Assembly: GCF_008973465.1 (NCBI RefSeq)
Contig: NZ_WBXN01000004.1
Span: 6,426,501 to 6,490,500, forward strand
Direction of reading: 5' to 3'
Source of the DNA: Streptomyces sp. SS1-1
Lineage (GTDB): Bacteria > Actinomycetota > Actinomycetes > Streptomycetales > Streptomycetaceae
DNA length: 64,000 nucleotides
The first letter of the stretch is position 1. Each line of letters starts with the position of its first letter. Under the pieces are notes generated by a model that saw nothing but the letters and a program-made list of their open reading frames with translations, was not told the origin of the DNA and ran no database searches. Shown here in pieces: positions 50,461 through 58,500 of the stretch. The translations under genes were made by a program, and so were the position numbers.

Positions 50461-51339
50461 ATGGCACGCCAACTCATCGACTTGCCGACGGTGTTCACCC
50501 CCCTGCCGCACGGCCTGTGGGACACCGTCCAGACTCCCAGCCCGGACAGCGTCCACTGGCAGAACGGGGTCACCTGGATCGAGCGCTGCCCGACCGGTGA
50601 CACCACCTACGACGAGTGCCTGTCCGTGACCGGGACCGGCAGTCCTCCGGCGCCACCTGCGAAAACCCCGAACGTCGAGCAGGAGTTCCGGGGGGCGACC
50701 CCGGTCACGGTGATCGCCGAGTTCCAGTGCGGGCCGGTCGGGCTCGGTGAGGCGCAGACGGTGGCGCAGGACGCCCTCGCCCGCGTCGAGCAGCACCAGC
50801 TGGAGACCGCGTTCTGGACCGGCCTCGCCGCCGACCAGAGCGTCGTCTTCCCGCACCTGGCCGCCGGCACTGAGGTCACCGACGGGGACGTGGTCCTGCA
50901 GACGACCGCATCCCCGGTCGTCACCGGCGCCGACGTGGCGACCGCGCTCGGCGCGCTGGAGCAGAACCTCGCCGACTGCTACAAGGGCCAGGGCCTCATC
51001 CACATCCCGCGCTCCGCGCTGCCGACGCTGGCCGCGTGGAAGCTGGCCCGCGTCGACGACGACGGCCGCCTCGTCACACCGGGCGGCAACCTCATCGTCG
51101 CCGGGGGCGGCTACCCGGGCACCGGCCCGGACGGCTCCACCCCGGCGGCCGGCACCACGTGGATGTACGCCACCGGCGCGGCGTTCGGCTACCGGTCGAA
51201 CGTGTACTTCACCCAGGTCCGCGACAGCTTGAACCGGGCCACCAACACCCTCCGCATGCAGGCCGAGCGGACCTACCTGATCGGCTTCGAGTGCTGCCAC
51301 CTGGCCGCACACACTGTCCTGGGCGTGCCCACCGAGTAG
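50461..51339 (+). CDS. Phage structural protein
   Basis: The 292-aa protein lies just after the capsid gene. It contains FQCGPVGLGEAQTVAQDALARVEQHQLETAFWTGL, a helix as in HK97-fold proteins, and GLIHIPRSALPTLAAW plus GGYPGTGPDGSTP loops. It may be a second shell or decoration protein. No firm family. Confidence 0.65.
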   Translation: MARQLIDLPTVFTPLPHGLWDTVQTPSPDSVHWQNGVTWIERCPTGDTTYDECLSVTGTGSPPAPPAKTPNVEQEFRGATPVTVIAEFQCGPVGLGEAQTVAQDALARVEQHQLETAFWTGLAADQSVVFPHLAAGTEVTDGDVVLQTTASPVVTGADVATALGALEQNLADCYKGQGLIHIPRSALPTLAAWKLARVDDDGRLVTPGGNLIVAGGGYPGTGPDGSTPAAGTTWMYATGAAFGYRSNVYFTQVRDSLNRATNTLRMQAERTYLIGFECCHLAAHTVLGVPTE

Positions 51340-51352
51340 GAGATAGATCACC

Positions 51353-52030
51353 ATGGCAACCGTCTCCACGTGCGCCACCCCGATCAAGGGCACGCACATG
51401 AGGGTCATCGAACTCGACACCTGCGGTGTCCCCATCACCGGCACGTCCGGTCTCGTCGTCGTCACCCGAGGCTTCGTGCAGGTCCAGATGGAACCGCAGT
51501 ACGAGGACGGCACCGAGTTCTTCGAGCGGACCGCCTCGGGTCTCCCGTGCGTGAACCAGAAGGACGACCCCACGCTGAAGCGGATGAACCTCACCAGCCA
51601 GTTCTGTGAGATCAACACCAGCGCCGTCGCCCTCATGATCTCCGCCCGGGAACTCACCACCGGCAGCCCCACAACCGGCACCGGCTTCGCCGTCTCCGAA
51701 GGCAACCCCGACCGCCGCTACAGCCTGGAGGTGTGGCAGGAGGTCGCCGGCGCGGGCGCCTGCGACCCGTCCGGTGTGCAGCGGTTCATCTACAACGCGT
51801 GGCCCAACGTGGGCGCCACACAGCTCGGCTCGTACATGGTGGAGAACGGCCGCTCCACGCTGGAGACCACCAGCGAGTCCCGCGCCGCAACAGCGCAGTG
51901 GCTCGACATGGTCGGCGCGGACTACCTGCCCGCCGGTCTGGAACTGGACCTCGACGAGCACTGGCTGTGGAACGTGACGACGACCGAGCCACCGACGATC
52001 GCCTGCAACCCGACGACACTCGTCGCGTAG
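51353..52030 (+). CDS. Probable major tail tube protein
   Basis: The 225-aa protein is mostly beta, with MRVIELDTCGVPITGTSG, a GLPCVNQKDDPTLKRMNLTSQFC segment and FIYNAWPNVGATQLGSYMVENG. This resembles actinophage tail tube proteins in size and pattern (bind-assign-like Cys pair in the middle). Its place before the connector genes is unusual; tube genes normally follow them. An alternative is a head decoration protein. Confidence 0.5.
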   Translation: MATVSTCATPIKGTHMRVIELDTCGVPITGTSGLVVVTRGFVQVQMEPQYEDGTEFFERTASGLPCVNQKDDPTLKRMNLTSQFCEINTSAVALMISARELTTGSPTTGTGFAVSEGNPDRRYSLEVWQEVAGAGACDPSGVQRFIYNAWPNVGATQLGSYMVENGRSTLETTSESRAATAQWLDMVGADYLPAGLELDLDEHWLWNVTTTEPPTIACNPTTLVA

Positions 52031-52099
52031 CACGCGCCACCGCGCGGGCCCGGTCGATGGTGAGCGGCCGGGCCCGTCCCGTTCGAGGAGAGGGGTCCG

Positions 52100-52972
52100 A
52101 TGGCTCTGGCGCAGTACAGCGAGCTGTTCTGGTTCCCCTCCGGGGAGCTGGCCACTCAGGTTCCGGCGAGGGTGTTCGTCCACGACTCGAACACCCTCGC
52201 CACCCTGTGGGCGGACGCCGGCGGGACGGTGCCGCTCGCCAACCCGCTGTCCACGTCGGGTACGGGGCGCCTGGAGTTCTGGGCGGAGGAGGGCCTGTAC
52301 TGGGTGCACATCGACAGTGAGGCGTTCGAGGTCGCGGTCGGCACGGGCGTGCAGCCTGTGACGCACGCTGATCTGGACGAGGCGATCGACGGCGAGGTCA
52401 CCCGCGCCGACGCCACGTATGCCACCCTTACGGTCGTCAACACGCTGACCGGCACGGTGACCACCCTGTCCGGGCAGGTCAGCAACCTCGACGGGTTCGT
52501 GCAGAACGCACTCACCCGGGTCGCCGCGATTGAGCAGGGCACAGCTTTCCTCGCCGCCCTCAACGTCGCCGGGCCCGCGCAGGTCTCGGGCGGCAACTTG
52601 ACGGTCACGGATTTCACGAAGGGCTACCGGTTCCGCGTCGACGGCTCAGCCCTCGACCTCGAAGCCACGGGCACCGACCTGATCGTCTCCAACTGGAGCG
52701 GTGACGGCTTCAACGGCACCCAGCGCTCCTACGCCCGCCTGTCCGCCGACGCACAGAACACGCAGTGGGCTGGGAAGTTCGAGTTCGTCGACGCCCTGTA
52801 CGGCACCGTCCGGCACACCCTGGACGGCGCCAACAACACGGCCGGGTTCTTCGGCGCCGCCCCGGTCAGCCGCCCCGCGGTGGACGGGTCGTGGGCGGAC
52901 GGCACCGCCGGGGAGTCCCTCGCCGCGGCCCTCGCCCTGCTGGGTCTGATCACCGACAACACCACGCCGTGA
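52100..52972 (+). CDS. Fibre-like adhesin, possibly a head fibre
   Basis: The 290-aa protein has a beta N-terminal domain of the receptor-binding/collar type (ATLWADAGGTVPLANPLSTSGTGRLEFWAEEG, about 35-75). A short coiled coil (about 90-140: VVNTLTGTVTTLSGQVSNLDGFVQ) and a beta C-terminal domain follow, ending LAAALALLGLITDN like many trimeric fibres. Its gene sits between capsid/tube-like genes and connector genes rather than at the tail tip, so it may decorate the head. Confidence 0.6.
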   Translation: MALAQYSELFWFPSGELATQVPARVFVHDSNTLATLWADAGGTVPLANPLSTSGTGRLEFWAEEGLYWVHIDSEAFEVAVGTGVQPVTHADLDEAIDGEVTRADATYATLTVVNTLTGTVTTLSGQVSNLDGFVQNALTRVAAIEQGTAFLAALNVAGPAQVSGGNLTVTDFTKGYRFRVDGSALDLEATGTDLIVSNWSGDGFNGTQRSYARLSADAQNTQWAGKFEFVDALYGTVRHTLDGANNTAGFFGAAPVSRPAVDGSWADGTAGESLAAALALLGLITDNTTP

Positions 52973-52985
52973 GAGGGGGTACGCG

Positions 52986-53816
52986 ATGCCCGTCATCAAC
53001 CCGATCCTGAGCACACCGTCCGGCAGCGGCGGCATGCGCGGCCCGTGCTCGGACTGGCCCGTGCAGTGGACGTGCGAGCTGTCGACGCTGAACCCGGCCG
53101 TCACCGGGATCGCCGTCACGACGGCCACCGAAACCCTGTACGCCCTGTCCGGGATGCGGTTCGGACTGTGCGAGGTGACGCTCCGCCCGTGCCGCGACGA
53201 CTGCAACGACGGCCGGTTCTACGACGACTTCGGCCCCCCATGGACCGGGCAGGCCTGGCCGCAGCCCGCACTGATCGGCGGCCTCTGGTTCAACCTGACC
53301 TGCGGGTCCTGCACATCCGGCTGCGGCTGCGCGCAGGTGTCGGAGGTGCGGCTGCCGGCACCGGTGTACGACATCACCGAGGTCGTCATCGACGGGGCGG
53401 CGCTGTCCCCGTCGGCGTACCGCCTGGACAACCATCGCCTGCTCGTCCGCACGGACGGCGGCATGTGGCCGCGCAGCAACAACCTCGCCGTGGACTCGGG
53501 GTCGGGCGCCTGGTCGGTGACCGCCCGCTACGGCGAACCCTTGCCCGAAGGCACCGCGCTCGCGATGGGCCAGCTCGCCTGCGAGATCGCGAAGGCCGCG
53601 GACGGCGGGGACTGCAAGCTCCCGGCCGGCCTTCAGCAGCTGGTGCGGCAGGGCGTCACCATCAGCTACCCCGATGTGGGCGAGCTGTTCCGGCAGGGCC
53701 GCACCGGCCTGTACCTGGTGGACATGTTCGTCGCGACGTGGAACCCGGCCGGGCTCCGGCAGCGCTCCCGCGTGTACCGGGTGGACGCGCCGACGGTACG
53801 AAAGCCCGGCACATGA
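52986..53816 (+). CDS. Cys-rich head-to-tail adaptor
   Basis: The 276-aa protein contains eleven or more cysteines (PCSDW, LCEVTLRPCRDDCNDG, LTCGSCTSGCGCAQV), a beta core with TEVVIDGAALSPSAYRLDNHRLL, and a helical end (GTALAMGQLACEIAKA). This is the pattern of gp15-like adaptors in actinophages. Cys clusters might bind metal or form disulfides. The last codon overlaps the next gene. Confidence 0.7.
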   Translation: MPVINPILSTPSGSGGMRGPCSDWPVQWTCELSTLNPAVTGIAVTTATETLYALSGMRFGLCEVTLRPCRDDCNDGRFYDDFGPPWTGQAWPQPALIGGLWFNLTCGSCTSGCGCAQVSEVRLPAPVYDITEVVIDGAALSPSAYRLDNHRLLVRTDGGMWPRSNNLAVDSGSGAWSVTARYGEPLPEGTALAMGQLACEIAKAADGGDCKLPAGLQQLVRQGVTISYPDVGELFRQGRTGLYLVDMFVATWNPAGLRQRSRVYRVDAPTVRKPGT

Positions 53817-54313
53817 TCAGCGGGGCGGACAAGTGGTACACCGTCGCCGAGACGCTGCGGCAGGCGGTGCACGCCGAACTCACCACCACGCCGCAGAGGT
53901 CCGGTGTCGTGCCCGGCGCGATCGCCTGGGACGAATGCGACTGCGGACTCCTCGCCGTGTCCGTCGCCCAGATCTACCCCACCGAGACGTTCCCCGACCC
54001 GCTGACCCGCCGCGTCGGCAACGCCTGCGACGCCCCGTGGGAAGCCGCCGAGATCGTCGTGCAGGTGGTGCGCTGCGCCCCCAACCCCGACGACCCGATG
54101 ACCGCACCCACCACCACGGAACTCGATACGTCCGCCCGCGAGGTGCTCCGCGACGCGCAGGAGATGATGCGCGCCCTGTCGGTGACCCTGTGCCAGATGA
54201 ACGCCGACCGGGACATCGCCGACTTCATCCTGCGCCCCCTGATCGCGCAGGGCCCGGCCGGCGGCTGCGTCGGCAACGAGGTCCGGGCGATCGTCTCCCT
54301 GCCGAGGGGGTGA
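53813..54313 (+). CDS. Head-tail connector / neck protein
   Basis: The 166-aa protein has a helical start, IAWDECDCGLLAVSVAQIYP, and a long helix (REVLRDAQEMMRALSVTLCQMN). Length and order suit a neck or tail-terminator component. It overlaps the upstream adaptor by 4 bp. Confidence 0.6.
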   Translation: MISGADKWYTVAETLRQAVHAELTTTPQRSGVVPGAIAWDECDCGLLAVSVAQIYPTETFPDPLTRRVGNACDAPWEAAEIVVQVVRCAPNPDDPMTAPTTTELDTSAREVLRDAQEMMRALSVTLCQMNADRDIADFILRPLIAQGPAGGCVGNEVRAIVSLPRG

Positions 54314-54316
54314 GCC

Positions 54317-54706
54317 GTGTTCTCGGTGTCGACGAGCTTCGACCTTCACCGCGGCCGGATCGAGCGGATGCTGCGCCTGCCCGGCGGCATGGTGTGGAAC
54401 AACATGGAGCGCCGCGTCCGCAGGGTGGAGGCGGAGGCGATCCGCCGGGCGCCGGGCGGGATGAAGGCGCGGATCCGGGCGCAGATCCGGCGCGGCCCGA
54501 CGGGTGACTTCCAGGGCATCATCAAGGTCGACCACCCGGCCGCGATCTACGTACTGAACGGGACCCGCCCGCACCGGATCGTGCCCCGCACGAAGAAGGC
54601 CCTGCGATTCACGGTGGGCGGGCAGGTCGTGTTCGCGACCGTCGTCAATCATCCAGGGAACAAACCCAATAATTTTCTCAAAGAGGCACTTAGGGCTGCA
54701 CTTTAG
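54317..54706 (+). CDS. HK97 gp10-like connector protein
   Basis: The 129-aa protein has a helical start and RAPGGMKARIRAQIRRGPTGDFQGIIKVDHPAAIYVLNGTRPH, a strand pattern of gp10-like tail-completion proteins, with NHPGNKPNNFLKEAL near the end. GTG start. The last 20 codons use rare A/T-rich codons unlike the rest of the gene, and the gap after it is also less GC-rich. Confidence 0.75.
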   Translation: MFSVSTSFDLHRGRIERMLRLPGGMVWNNMERRVRRVEAEAIRRAPGGMKARIRAQIRRGPTGDFQGIIKVDHPAAIYVLNGTRPHRIVPRTKKALRFTVGGQVVFATVVNHPGNKPNNFLKEALRAAL

Positions 54707-54776
54707 TCTTGCGCTCCCTGTGCGCGCGTAGCTGTGTCTTTCGGCATGCGCGACTAGTTGGAGCAAAGCCATGTGA

Positions 54777-54796
54777 CTGCACTTCCGGAAGTGCAG
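54777..54796. repeat. Perfect 20-bp palindrome
   Basis: CTGCACTTCCGGAAGTGCAG is a full palindrome, followed at once by TTCCGGAAG (54797-54805). It lies in the 149-bp gap before the chaperone gene, 20 bp before late promoter copy 6. It may be a terminator, a protein site or an RNA-processing signal. Confidence 0.65.
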
Positions 54797-54815
54797 TTCC
54801 GGAAGCGCCCTTACC

Positions 54816-54848
54816 CCGGAATGATCATGCGCGGGGTGAACCTACCGT
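54816..54848 (+). promoter_or_regulatory. Late promoter motif, copy 6 (tail chaperones)
   Basis: CCGGAATGATC, 15 bp, then cTACCGT. ATG 54856 follows after 7 nt with no ribosome site, as at the sugar cassette. The match to copy 2 is nearly exact in both boxes. Confidence 0.65.
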
Positions 54849-54855
54849 CACCCGC

Positions 54856-55362
54856 ATGACCGAGCTGCTCACAACCCCGACCGGCGTGACCACCACCACG
54901 CCCCCCGTCATGGCCGCCGCGCCCCCGCCCCCGGCCGGCCCGAAGGACTTCACGCGGAAGCGGAAGCGCCTCACCTTCACCATCGACGACGACACCTTCG
55001 AAGCCGCGCCGGTCCTGCCCGCCGACGTGTTCGCCCAGTTCGTCACCCTGTACAACGACCGCGGCCAGGTCGACACCATGGTCGAGCAGCTCGGCATGCT
55101 CAAGCAGGCCCTCGAACTCGCGCTGCTCCCCGAATCGTGGCAACGCTTCTCCGCCCGCCTCACCGACAAGACCAACCCGATCGACGACGACCAGCTGTCC
55201 GACGTCATCATGTGGCTGCTGGAGGAGTACGGGCTGCGCCCTACACAGCCGTCTCCGTCCTCATCGGATGGGTCTGCCAGCCCGGAATCTGGCACGCCCT
55301 CGACGGAGAGTACGCAGCCCGAGGCGTCGACTTCGCCGACCTCCCAGCCGACCGCTTCCTGA
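54856..55362 (+). CDS. Tail assembly chaperone (gpG-like)
   Basis: The 168-aa protein has a Pro/Ala-rich start, then KRKRLTFTIDDDTFEAAPVLPADVFAQFVTLYNDRGQVDTMVEQLGML, a typical chaperone core. After residue about 128 the frame turns into a Ser/Thr/Pro-rich tail. It overlaps the next frame by over 200 bp, and the longer gpGT product is expected through a -1 frameshift. It lies immediately before the tape measure gene, as the G/T pair usually does. Confidence 0.8.
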   Translation: MTELLTTPTGVTTTTPPVMAAAPPPPAGPKDFTRKRKRLTFTIDDDTFEAAPVLPADVFAQFVTLYNDRGQVDTMVEQLGMLKQALELALLPESWQRFSARLTDKTNPIDDDQLSDVIMWLLEEYGLRPTQPSPSSSDGSASPESGTPSTESTQPEASTSPTSQPTAS

Positions 55363-55592
55363 ACGCGATCTACCACGAAATGCTGCAGCGGCTGAACGTC
55401 CGCGACGGACAGACCGAGGAACAGGCGCGCGCCCGATTCGACGCCGACCTCGGTGTCTCGGCATGGGCACTGCCCGGCCGTGAACGCCGCGAGATCGAAC
55501 CGCAGCAGGACCCCGGCGCGCCCTGGTGGTGGCGAGGCGCCGAGGACGCATCTCAAGGCTTCCTCGCCTCGATGGGAGTGACCCTGCAATGA
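55137..55592 (+). CDS. Tail assembly chaperone, frameshift extension (gpT-like)
   Basis: In the -1 frame the region from about 55242 encodes YTAVSVLIGWVCQPGIWHALDGEY and a helical/Trp-rich end. No good start or ribosome site precedes it, so it is best read as the C-terminal part of a gpGT fusion made by frameshifting. The open frame extends back to 55137, but that upstream part is not conserved-looking. Its stop overlaps the tape measure start. Confidence 0.75.
   Translation: MATLLRPPHRQDQPDRRRPAVRRHHVAAGGVRAAPYTAVSVLIGWVCQPGIWHALDGEYAARGVDFADLPADRFLNAIYHEMLQRLNVRDGQTEEQARARFDADLGVSAWALPGRERREIEPQQDPGAPWWWRGAEDASQGFLASMGVTLQ
55237..55245 (+). other. Candidate -1 frameshift site
   Basis: The chaperone frame reads CGC CCT ACA here. 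Slipping back one base after CCT (re-pairing on CCC) gives TAC ACA GCC, entering the gpT frame exactly where its recognisable sequence begins. No perfect X-XXY-YYZ heptamer is present nearby, so the site is tentative. Confidence 0.4.
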
Positions 55593-58500
55593 GCACCCCC
55601 ACCGGCGGCAACCTCGGCGACGCGACGATCACCGTCAACGCCAACACCAGCCCAGCCCTCCTCGCCCTGAACGGCCTGTCCCGCGACGCACAGGGCCGCC
55701 TGCGTGACATCCGCGGACGGTTCACGTCCGAGGGCCGCCTCATCAACGGCACCCTGACCACCGTCACCGCGAACACCAACCGGTTCTCCGATGCGGTGGA
55801 GGGGCTGCGGGGCGCGTCCCTGCTGCTGTCCCCAGCACTGATCCCGATCGCCGCGCAGGCCGCGCCCATCGCCGCCGGACTCGGCGCCGCGGCCGTCGCG
55901 GTCGGCGCATTCGCGGCAGCCGCAGCCGGGCAGGTGTCCGCGATCACCGAGGCCGGGGAGGCGGAGAAGAAGTACAAGGAAGCCGTCGACGAGCACGGCG
56001 CCACCTCCGCGAAAGCCGCCGAGGCGCAGGCCGCCTATGCCAAGCAGGTCGCGCAGATGCCCGCCGCGACCCGCACCACCGCAGCCGCCGTCAGCGTCCT
56101 CAAAGACCGCTACCAGGAGTGGTCGGACGCGCTGGCCAGCAACACAATGCCCGTCGCCACGAAAGGCATCCAGGCGTTCACGTCAGTGTTCCCGAAGCTG
56201 ACGCCGCTGGTGAAGGGCACGTCGACGGAGCTGAACCGGTTCGTGACGATCGCCGCCGGCGGGCTGGCGTCACCCGGCTTCGACCGGTTCATGAACTCGT
56301 TCTCCGACTTCGCGGTCGGCTCGCTGGCGAAAGCCAACGACGCCCTTGTCCGCTTCACCCGCACCTTGAACACCGGCAAGGTGTCCGGCGGCGTCAGCGA
56401 GTTCATGGAGTACGCGCGCGCCAACGCACCCCTCGTCCGCGAGACCCTGTCCCGGGTCGCGGAGGCCCTGTCGAACATCCTCGTCGCCGCATCCAACGTG
56501 GGCCCGGGCCTCCTCACCGTGGTCAACGCCCTCGCCGGGATCGCCGCGTCCCTGCCACCCGACGTCATCACCAGCCTCCTGCAGATGGCCCTCGCCCTGA
56601 AGGCGGTCCGCCTCGCCGCTGCAGGCATGGCCGCGATCTCCGGCGGGGTGGCCGCGTTCACCGCCGCGGTGTCCGGGATGCAGGCGGCCGCCGCGGGAGC
56701 GACGGGCATCCTGCCGCGGCTGGCTGCCGCGATCGGCAGCCTCTCCCGCGCCACGAAGATCGCGGTGGCGGGTACGGGGATCGGCCTCCTCGTGGTCGCC
56801 CTGTCGGAGTTGTCGCAGGGCAGCAAGGCGGCACCGCCGGACGTCGACAAGCTGACCTCGTCGTTGAAGCGGCTGGGCGCCGAGGGCAAGGCGACCGGGG
56901 AGGCGGCCAAGCACTTCGGTAAGGATCTCGACGGCCTGTACGGCAAGGTCCGCTCGTTGACCGACCCGTCGACGACCGACAACATTCAGCAGTTCATCGT
57001 CACCCTCGGCGGCCTGGGTAGCTGGGACTCCACGCCGGTCAAGGATGCGAAGGAGAACCTGAACGCGATCGACGACGCCCTCGCCGGGCTCGTCAAGAAC
57101 GGGCAGGCCGACCTCGCGGCGAACGCGTTGAAGCGGCTGACCGCCGAGTACGGCAAGGGCGGCCGGGACACCGAGGAGTTCACCAGCCGCCTCGACGGCT
57201 ACAAGGAGGCCCTCGCAGACGCCAAGTTCGAGCAGCAGCTTGCGGCGGATGCGATGGGCCTGTTCGGGCAGCAGGCGCAGGACACGTCGGCGAAGCTCGC
57301 CGAGCAGAAGATGAGCGCCGACGGACTGCGGCAAAGCATCCAGGCACTGAACGACGTGAACCGGGCCGCGCTCGGCGGGATGATCGGGTTCGAGGCGTCC
57401 ATCGACGCGGCAGCGAAGGCCGCGAAGGAGAACGCCGGCTCGCTGAACGTGGTCAACGGCGTCCTCGACCTGAACAGTCCGAAGGCGCAGGCCGCTGCGA
57501 CCGCGCTGTCGAACCTGGCGCAGAAGACGGACGAGGCGGCGGCCGCGAACCGGGAGTCGACGGGCTCCTGGTCGGGTGCGATCCAGATCTATGAGCGGGG
57601 CCGTCAGCAGCTCGTCTCGACTGCCCAGCAGATGGGCCTGACGAAGACGGAAGCCGAGCAGCTCGCCTCGCAGATCCTGAAGACGCCGAACAAGACGGCG
57701 ATGCTGAAGGCGGACATCACCGACTGGAAGTCGAAGATCTCCGAGGCGGACAAGCAGCTCAAGTCGGCGAAGGGTGAGAAGAAAGCCAAGCTGACCGCGG
57801 ACGTCGCCGACTGGCGGCTGAAGGTCGCGCTGGCCGAACGTCAACTGCTGGGTGCGAAGGCGAGCAAGCAAGCCAAGCTGACCGCGGACATCGGCGTGTG
57901 GCAGGCGAAGGTCAAGCAGGCCGAGACCCAGCTCAAGACGGCCAAGGGCAGCAAGAAGGCCACACTCACCGCGAACATCCAGGATCTGCAGCGGAAGGTC
58001 AGGAAGGCCAAGGAAGATCTTGCTACCGTCCGCAGCAAGTCCGTCACGATCACGGCCCACTACACGCCGGCAAAACGGTCCGATGGTCTGACGTTCCTGG
58101 GCGCGAGCGGTCGCCTCGCCACGGGCGGTCTGGTCCGCTACGCGCGCGGCGGCCGCATCCCCGGCTTCCCCTCCGGGGGCCCTATCACCGGGCCCGGCAC
58201 GGGCACGTCCGACAGCATCCTTGCCCGTGTCTCCAACGGCGAGTTCGTCGTCAACGCCAAGGCGACCGCGCAGCACCTGCCGCTACTGGAAGCCATCAAC
58301 TCCGGCAAGTTCTCCGCCGCCGCGGGGATGGCAGGCGGGGGACTGGCCGGCGCGGGCGCGGCAGCGGGCGACGGGCTGGCGGCGGGGATCGGCGCGGCGA
58401 CCCGCGGGGTGGAGGCGGCGGCCCGCGCGATGGCGGCGGCTGTGGTCACGGCGGTGCGCACGGAGCTGCAGATCTCCTCGCCGTCGAGGAAGACGAGGGC

